A DNA stretch of 64,000 bases from Podocnemis expansa (lineage: Eukaryota > Chordata > Testudines > Podocnemididae). Under the pieces are notes generated by a model. That model saw nothing but the letters and a program-made list of their open reading frames with translations. It did not search any database and was not told the DNA's origin. How positions within the stretch are numbered: position 1 is the first letter of the stretch; every line of letters starts with the position of its first letter. This document shows, piece by piece, positions 58,432 through 64,000 of the stretch. The position numbers and the translations under genes were made by a program. Where the stretch lies: the NCBI GenBank assembly GCA_007922195.1, contig ML681963.1, forward strand, positions 142,381,723 to 142,445,722, in the 5' to 3' direction.

Positions 58432-58477
58432 AATAAAAGCCATGTACGCAGTTGTCTTGTGTGTTCTGCCTTTTATT
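58432..58477. terminator. Facing poly(A) signals of H6
   Basis: Plus-strand AATAAA at 58432-58437 and minus-strand AATAAA at 58472-58477, 34 bases apart, exactly the spacing of H4. Confidence 0.6.
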
Positions 58478-58627
58478 GGTTTGGAGACAGTGGGAGATGG
58501 GTGGAGGGGGCAGTTATGTGTGGTTGGAAGTGGTGACAGGGGCTAGCAGGCTTACCCCTCAGCACTGCTTGCTGAGGACATGGGCCTTCAGTGTGTCCTG
58601 GAGCAGCACTGCTTGCCACTGAACCCT

Positions 58628-59826
58628 TTATATCTGTGGTACTGTGTTGTCAGGCTGCTGGAACTCCATGGTGAACTGTTCCGACTTAGCCTCCCATATG
58701 TGTGGGGACCTTTCCTCCCTGCAGCTCACACAAGTTGTGCAGGACACAGCACACACTACAACCTTGGTGATGTTCCTATCCCTGAGATGCAGGTGGATCA
58801 GGAGGGCCCTCCAGCGTGCCTTCAAGTGGCAGAAGGCACGCTCAATGACCATGTGGCCCCTGTTGAGCCTCCAGTTGAAGAGGTCCCTGCTGGCATAGAG
58901 GTTGCCTGTGTAGGGCTCTATGAGCCAAGGCAGCAAGGAGTAGGTGGTATCCCCCAGGATAATGATGGACATCTGCACATCCCCAAGGACAATGTTGTGC
59001 TTGGGGAAGAAGGTTCCCACTTGCATGCACTGGTACAGGCCACAGTTCTGCAGGATGCGAAGCATTGTGCACCTTCCCTGGCCAGCCCACATAGATGTTT
59101 GTGAAGACCGCTCAATGGTCAACAAAGGCTTGCAGAACCACTGAGTAGCAACACTTTCTGTCATTGTAGGCTGTGGCCCAGTGGTCTGGGACTTGGAAGA
59201 GGATGTGGGTGCCATCCACTGTACCCCCGCAGTTGGGGACTCTGAGTCCAGTGAAGCTGTTCAGAATCTTCTGCAGATTGCCCAGGATCATGAGACAGCC
59301 TAGCAGGACCCTATTGATGGCCCTGCAGACATGCCTCAGGATGGCCCCCAAGGTGGACTTGCTAATCCCGAACTGGTGGGATACAGAGCAGTAGGAATCC
59401 AGGGTTGCCAGCTTCCACAGGGCAACGGCCACTCACTTTTCCAGGGGCAGAGCAGGTTGGAGTCAGATGTCTATGCTCTGCAGAAGTGGGGTGAGCTTGC
59501 TGACCAGCTTGAGCAAAGTGCACTTCCTCATCCTGAAGTTCTGCATCCACTGGTTGTCATCCCACGTGGTGAGCATGATCCAGTCCCACCAGTCACTGCT
59601 GGTTTTGCATACCCAGATGTGACACTGCACAGAGTGCATCCTAAGCATACAAGCTCACGGGTTCGCCAAGGGGGGTCGGCTTCCTGCAGCCTGCCCCCAT
59701 GCTGGTGGTTGCCCTGAGAAGCCTGCTCTAGAGCAGGGCAAGGCTGGCCAATAGATAGCTGGTATCAAACATCCTCCTGACAAATCACTGGAACACAGTA
59801 GGGTCCATGACCTCCTTGTGCTCCAT
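58628..59826 (-). pseudogene. Harbinger transposase of H6, divergent subfamily
   Basis: The probable ATG is at 59826, with early stops. WVCKTSSDWWDWIMLTTWDD at about 59612 and LLKLVSKLTPLL near 59500 match the N-terminal half of the H4 enzyme. 59432-59112 continues with SVSHQFGISKSTLGAILRH and D1 in GTVDGTHI (codon 59216-59214). A frame change near 59110 leads to VGTFFPKHNIVLGDV, D2 in IIILGDTTYSLLPW (58951) and E in HMVIERAFCHLKARWR (58843), open to 58628. All triad residues survive over two frames with several stops. It is clearly more diverged from H1, H2 and H4 than they are from each other. Confidence 0.8.
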
Positions 59827-60094
59827 CCTGCAAGGAACATGGGGAGGCTGTTGCACTCACTTCTTGTTTTAAAGGAGTGGCTGGGGATGGGGGTAATTCT
59901 CCAGCACAATGTGAGACAGCTACCCACAAGGCACCACTCCTCTGTTGATCTTGCAGCTGCCAGTGTGGATGAGGGAAGTCCACAGGACTTTTTAGTATGC
60001 ACGCGCTAAGTCAACATAACAAGGTCAACTTTAAGTTGACTTAAAGTCGACCTTGTTAAGTTGACTTAACAGGGTCTCCAGTGTAAACACACCC

Positions 60095-60421
60095 AGAGAG
60101 TCTAAGAAGATGAGGTAAAGGATAAATAGATTTGTCTCAAAACAGAGATTAAATCAGTGTATTTTTCTACCATCAAACATACTGGGAAATCATCACTAAT
60201 CCTTTTGGTACTGTAACTATAAACTCTACAAAAAAGGGAAGAACACAGATAATAGTACAGGCAGAAGTCTGGATGTGCAATATAGTCTATTTCCCATGGT
60301 TTGGAAAGACCAAACTCACACCATCCTCTGCTTTTATTAATTTAATATTAATATTTTTTTTAGTTGATGAGACCTAATCCAAGGACAATTATTTAGTCTT
60401 CCTTGGTTATATGTAGCCATT
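60095..60421. other. No recognisable gene
   Basis: Unassigned sequence between H6 and H7. Confidence 0.5.
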
Positions 60422-62127
60422 GAGTAAGTCCACACATAGCTTTTAAATCGAAATAATGCTGGTTATTTCGATTTTAAAATAGTTAGGTCCATGCAATGTT
60501 TCCTTATACTGAAATAACAAGCTCCATCGTTTCACTATAAGGAAAGTCGTATCAATATAATAAAACCTAGCTTTATATCGATATGATGGTTAAATCAAAA
60601 CTATGATATTGATATAACACTATATAGATGTATTATATTAATATAAGAGTTATATCGATCTAAACCCTGGTTAGACCTTCCTCCCAGGGTGCATGGCACC
60701 CTGGAAGGAAGGGCCAGGGTTCATCACTCTGGCCAGGGTGGGTTGGGGGAGTGGAAGAGACCCCCCATGCCCAGCTTCCTCAGCCGTAGAGCCAGGCAGT
60801 GGGGGAAGGGAACCTGCATGCCAAGAATTCAGCACAGAAACCAGGCGGTGGGAAATGGATTCCTGTGTGCCCTGCTCCCTGACCACTAGCTGGGGAGTGG
60901 GGAAAGGGACCCCCCCTCATTCCCAGCTCCAGGCACACTCACGGGGAGGAAGGGATAGTCATGGGCCCAGCTTCCCCCATACCGGCCATGCTATGGGGAA
61001 AGTCTGGCAGCGTAGAAAGGCACCCACATGCCCAGCTCCCAGCAAGCAAGCTGGGTGTCGGGGAAGGGAGTTTGTGCCCAGCACTCCCACCATTGTCTGG
61101 GCAGTGGGGAGAGGAGCCCCCAAGCCCGGCTCCTGGCATGCTTGCCAGTGCCGGGGGAAAGCACCCCAGGCTGGCTTGAGCTTCTCTAGATGGGCTGCGG
61201 GGAATGATCCCCTGGCTCCCAGCATGCTCCCTGGATGGCAGGGAAGACGGGATCCCTGCGCCTGGCTTTTGGTGCATGGAAAGTGCTCTAAAAGCCAGGT
61301 TCAGGGGTCCCATCTCCCCTGCTGCCCAGGGTGTGGACCAGGAGCTCAGAGAGCTTTCCTTGCCTCCCAGCTAGAGCAGCTTGAGCCGGCCTGGGGGCCC
61401 CCTCCCCATTGCACCAGCAAGCATGCTGGGAGCCAGGCTCGGGGGCTCTTCTCTGCACCTCCTGGACAGTGGTCGGAGTGCAGGATCCCTTCCCAGCTTG
61501 CTTGCTGTGAGCCTGGCATGCAGGGTGCCTTCCCCTGCTGCCCAGCTAAGGCTGGGGAAGCCAGGCATATGAGGTTCTATTCCTGTCACCTGGCTTTCCC
61601 TGCAGCCTGGCTAGTGCGGGGGAAGCCAGGCATGTGGGGATCCCTTCCCCTGCTGCCCAGCAAGCATTCCTGGAGCCAGGCGTGTGGGAGGGTCTCTTTC
61701 CCTGCCACCTGACTAGCAGTTGGGAAGCCAGGAATGAGGGTCCCTTCTCCTCCAAGCCTGGCTGAGCCCAAGGCTGCAGCCAGTCTGGTGGGATGTCTTC
61801 CACGCACACGCCCTCCCCCCATGCTCAGGGAGCCCAAAGCTGGTGGGGGATGCTTTTCCCCTGACAGTGGCTCTCCTGGGGAAAGCCAGGCAGCAGACTG
61901 GGTGGCAACATGACACTTCCAAGGGGTCATGTTGCCACACCTCCCAGAGTGCCCCTCTTCTAAATTGAACTAGCAAGTCTTGTCCCTGGACATGTTAGTT
62001 TAATTTGGGGTTTTTGGTGTGGACCTGTTAAATCAATTTAACTTGAATCGATTTAATGATTTTTATAACAATTCAATTAGATCGCTTCAAGTTAAATCGA
62101 TTAAACTGCCTGTGTATGGACATAGCC
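60422..62127. mobile_element. Non-autonomous Harbinger element H7
   Basis: The left end GAGTAAGTCCACAC and right end (reverse complement) GGCTATGTCCATACAC are flanked by ATT (60419-60421 and 62128-62130). The arms are of AAATCGATTT and TATCGATAT type. It keeps the SANT-side hairpin (60683-60704, CCCAGGGTGC/GCACCCTGG), the GTCATGTTGCCACACCTCCC block (61926-61945) and the transposase-side hairpin (61961-62006) with AACTAGCA/TGTTAGTT. The middle is a GC-rich array without genes. Confidence 0.85.
60706..61860. repeat. GC-rich degenerate array inside H7
   Basis: Repeating phrases such as GCCAGGCATGTGGGGATCCC, TTCCCCTGCTGCCCAGC and AGCATGCTGGGAGCCAGG recur with a period of roughly 50-60 bp. It gives open frames of up to 339 codons on the plus strand and several on the minus strand, all low-complexity. 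Confidence 0.6.
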
Positions 62128-62130
62128 ATT

Positions 62131-62460
62131 GGCTTTCCTTGTCCCTCGGGCCTAATTAACAGCATGTGTCCAAGGCTGGTAATTAAAGATACAGCAAAAT
62201 AGGGATAATAGCCAAGAGATGGACTAAACAATTTGGAGTTACAATTTTATAACAATTTATAGAATTTATCATTAAATGATGCATTTAAAAATGAAGACTA
62301 GCGTAATATACAGTGTTGTTGGGACTGCATCCAGGGTCCTTAGGGTTCTAGCAACAGCAGTATTATATATATGAAATATGCTAGTAAGTACGAATCTAAT
62401 GAGAAAACACATTAATATTTTCTGCCAAGTCAAAAGTAAGCAGCATGAAAGACTCCTAAG
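62131..62460. other. No recognisable gene
   Basis: Unassigned AT-rich sequence. Confidence 0.5.
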
Positions 62461-62650
62461 CAATGTTCCCTGTAAAGTTTGGCAGCTCATGTGCAAACTT
62501 TTCAACCCATGTACAGAACTTCTTCTGTATAAACTTTTTGTGCAAACTCACACAACAGAAATTATTTAAAAATATAGAACAAAAATTAATGTTATTTAAA
62601 AGTGTTATTTAAACCTGTTTTTATTAATAATTTAAATGTATTTTATGCCT
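62461..62650 (+). mobile_element. hAT-like fragment, CAATGTTCCC family
   Basis: It begins CAATGTTCCCTGTAAAGTTT and continues with GTGCAAACTTTT-type sequence like the copy at 53213. The right end was not found before the CR1 at 62659. Confidence 0.45.
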
Positions 62651-62658
62651 ATGTGACA

Positions 62659-63592
62659 TTATGTCTTGTCAATTCTACAATACTGTTTGTCTGCCTTTTT
62701 CGGTGTTCCAAAATGAATAATAATTCTTTTGATGCAGCCCAGTATGCCATTGGCCTTTTTGGCAGCAAGAGCACACTGCTGACTCATATCCAGCTTCCCA
62801 TCCACCATGACCCCCAGGTCCTTTTCTACACTGCTGCTACTTAGCTGAATGTTTCCCAGCCTGTAGCAGTGCATAGGGTTTTTTTGTCCCACATGTAGGA
62901 TGTTAAACTTGTCCTTACTGAACCTCATAAGATTTCTATTGGCCCATTGTTACAATTTATCTAGGTCTCCCTGAATCCTGTCCTTGCCCTCCAACGTGTC
63001 TACTGGTCCCCCCAGCTTGGTGTCATCTGCAAACTTACTGAGAATGCAGTCTATTCCATCATCTAGATCATTGATGAAAATGTTGAACAGAACCGGCCCC
63101 AGGACTGACCCCTGGGGCACACCACTCGTTACTGGTTGCCAGCTAGACATGGAACCATTGATTCCTACACGCTGAAACTGTTGATCTAGCCAGTTTTCTA
63201 TCCACCTTATAGTCTACCTATCCAACCCATACCTCCTTAATTTGCCAGTGAGAATGCTGTGGGAAACTGTATCAAAAGCCTTGCTAAAATCAAGGTAGAT
63301 AACATCAGTGGTTCTTCCTGCATCCAAATAATGAGTCATCTGATCACAGAAGGAAATGAGATTGGTCAGGCATGATTTACCCTTGGTAAAGCCATGCTGA
63401 CTGTTCCTGATCACTTTATTTTCCTCTAAGTGTTTTAGGATGGATTCTTTGAGAACCTGCTCCATAATTTTTCCAGGGATTGAGGTGTGGCTGACTGGTC
63501 TGTAATTCCCCGGATCCTCCTTTTTCCCTTTCTTGAAAATAGGCACTACATTTGCTTTTTTCCAATCCTCTGGCACCTCCCCCATTCTCCAT
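62659..63592 (-). mobile_element. CR1 LINE reverse transcriptase fragment, relatively young
   Basis: On the minus strand one frame runs from 63585 to about 62659 with only two stops (63214-63216 and near 62950). It shows [91 protein letters not shown] (catalytic Asp pair near 63027-63022) and [15 protein letters not shown]. The 3' UTR is missing. The 5' side is cut by the H8 insertion at 63593 and should continue beyond the window. Confidence 0.85.
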
Positions 63593-64000
63593 GGCTGTGT
63601 TCACACGCACAGGGTTATTTCGAAACAGGTTGTGTCGAAACAACTTGTTTCGAAACAACACCTTATTTCGAAATATCTTATTTCGAATTAACAAAATGTT
63701 AATTCGAAATAACAAAAAAAGCGGGAAACGAAATAGCAAGTTCACTGTGTGAACATGCTATTTCGTTACCCCTGGGGGTGAGCCGCTGCTGGCTCACCCT
63801 GCAGCCCCAGAAAGGGGGCTGCAGGCACCAGCGGGGGGTGAGCCGCTGCGGGGTGGCTCAGCGCCCCCGCCAGAGCTGCCCCCAGACCCCGCCAGCGGCT
63901 CGGGGGCGCCGGGCTGAGCCCGCAGCCGGGGCTGCTCCCCGGACCCCGCCAGTGGGTCCGGGGCACGGGGCTGAGCCCGCAGCCCGGGCTGCTCCCCCGA
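63593..64000. mobile_element. Harbinger element H8, left part only
   Basis: GGCTGTGTTCACACGCACAG at the left is the shared terminus. The arm carries GGTTATTTCGAAACAGG, TTGTTTCGAAACAAC and TTATTTCGAAATA. A transposase-side hairpin (AAACGAAATAGCAAGTTCAC/GTGAACATGCTATTTCGTT, 63726-63767) follows. From 63770 the sequence is a GC-rich array with a roughly 60-bp unit (GACCCCGCCAG...GGGCTGAGCCCGCAGCC). No transposase appears in the visible part. The element runs off the window. Confidence 0.75.

Larger units (their letters stand above)
57642..60094 (+). mobile_element. PIF/Harbinger transposon H6, AAGTCAACTT-type arms
   Basis: The termini GGATATGTCCACACTGGAG and (reverse complement) GGGTGTGTTTACACTGGAG define it. 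The arms contain many AAGTTGACTTAA/TTAAGTCAACTT motifs instead of TTTCGAAA. The transposase is on the minus strand with the usual facing poly(A) signals at 58432-58477. The SANT-like gene has lost exon 1; only its last exon is seen. A short palindrome AAGTCCACAGGACTT at about 59978-59992 may be the counterpart of the transposase-side hairpin. Flanking triplets GGA and AGA match at two of three bases. Confidence 0.8.

Noticed and set aside
60693..61712. 339-codon open frame on the plus strand
   Set aside because: It is a translation of the GC-rich tandem array inside H7. The repeats are out of phase with codons and the opposite strand is equally open.
1..64000. tRNA, rRNA or other structural RNA genes
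   Set aside because: None seen. The only tRNA-like box pair is in the SINE at 27404.

Overview
The window looks like intron-poor, repeat-rich DNA from a reptile-type vertebrate, most likely a turtle (a crocodilian is the alternative). The basis is recognition by eye of CR1 LINEs with the long sauropsid-type 3' UTR, a tRNA-derived MIR/CORE-like SINE, many short hAT elements, and several large PIF/Harbinger transposons. No complete host gene is visible. The one host-like coding piece is a signal-peptide exon at 23278-23415 that resembles exon 1 of CTHRC1 but looks decayed. No databases were available, so family names rest on motifs, target-site duplications (TSDs) and memory of the families.

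The dominant feature is a group of PIF/Harbinger elements, labelled here H1 (1118-5167), H2 (8848-12663), H3 (14195-14700), a 338-bp MITE (17855-18192), H4 (31961-38326), H5 (39208-40298), H6 (57642-60094), H7 (60422-62127) and H8 (63593 to beyond the window end). Most share a terminus close to GGCTATGTCCACAC. H1, H2, H4 and H6 carry two convergent genes: a DDE transposase with its own CCAAT/TATA promoter, and a two-exon SANT/trihelix DNA-binding protein with a C-terminal helical region. In three of them the poly(A) signals face each other a few tens of bases apart. H3, H5, H7 and H8 are non-autonomous: they keep the subterminal arms and conserved hairpins, but the genes are gone, replaced in H5, H7 and H8 by GC-rich tandem arrays. 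Subterminal palindromes differ between subfamilies, and a shared hairpin in the transposase-side arm has changed in both arms at once.

Other layout: 1-8432 holds two CR1 fragments; the second is cut by H1 (TSD TAT), a 57-bp CR1 tip (TSD AAGTT), a 1.46-kb hAT element (8-bp TSD) and a solo LTR (5-bp TSD). 14706-15860 holds degenerate tandem repeats and a hAT end. 15870-31960 is mostly unannotatable AT-rich DNA with scattered SINE, CR1 and hAT copies, plus a GC-rich block (21664-23900) around the CTHRC1-like exon. H4 is interrupted by a nearly complete Tigger/pogo element (35780-38239, TA duplication). 41399-43440 is a decayed CR1 with a locally inverted 3' end. 52705-52794 is a near-perfect palindrome. 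56205-56960 is an old tandem array of about 57-bp period. 62659-63592 is a younger CR1 reverse-transcriptase fragment into which H8 inserted.

Functionally, in PIF/Harbinger elements the transposase and SANT-like protein act together (established for the superfamily). Here no transposase is intact, whereas the SANT-like gene of H2 can still be read through both exons.
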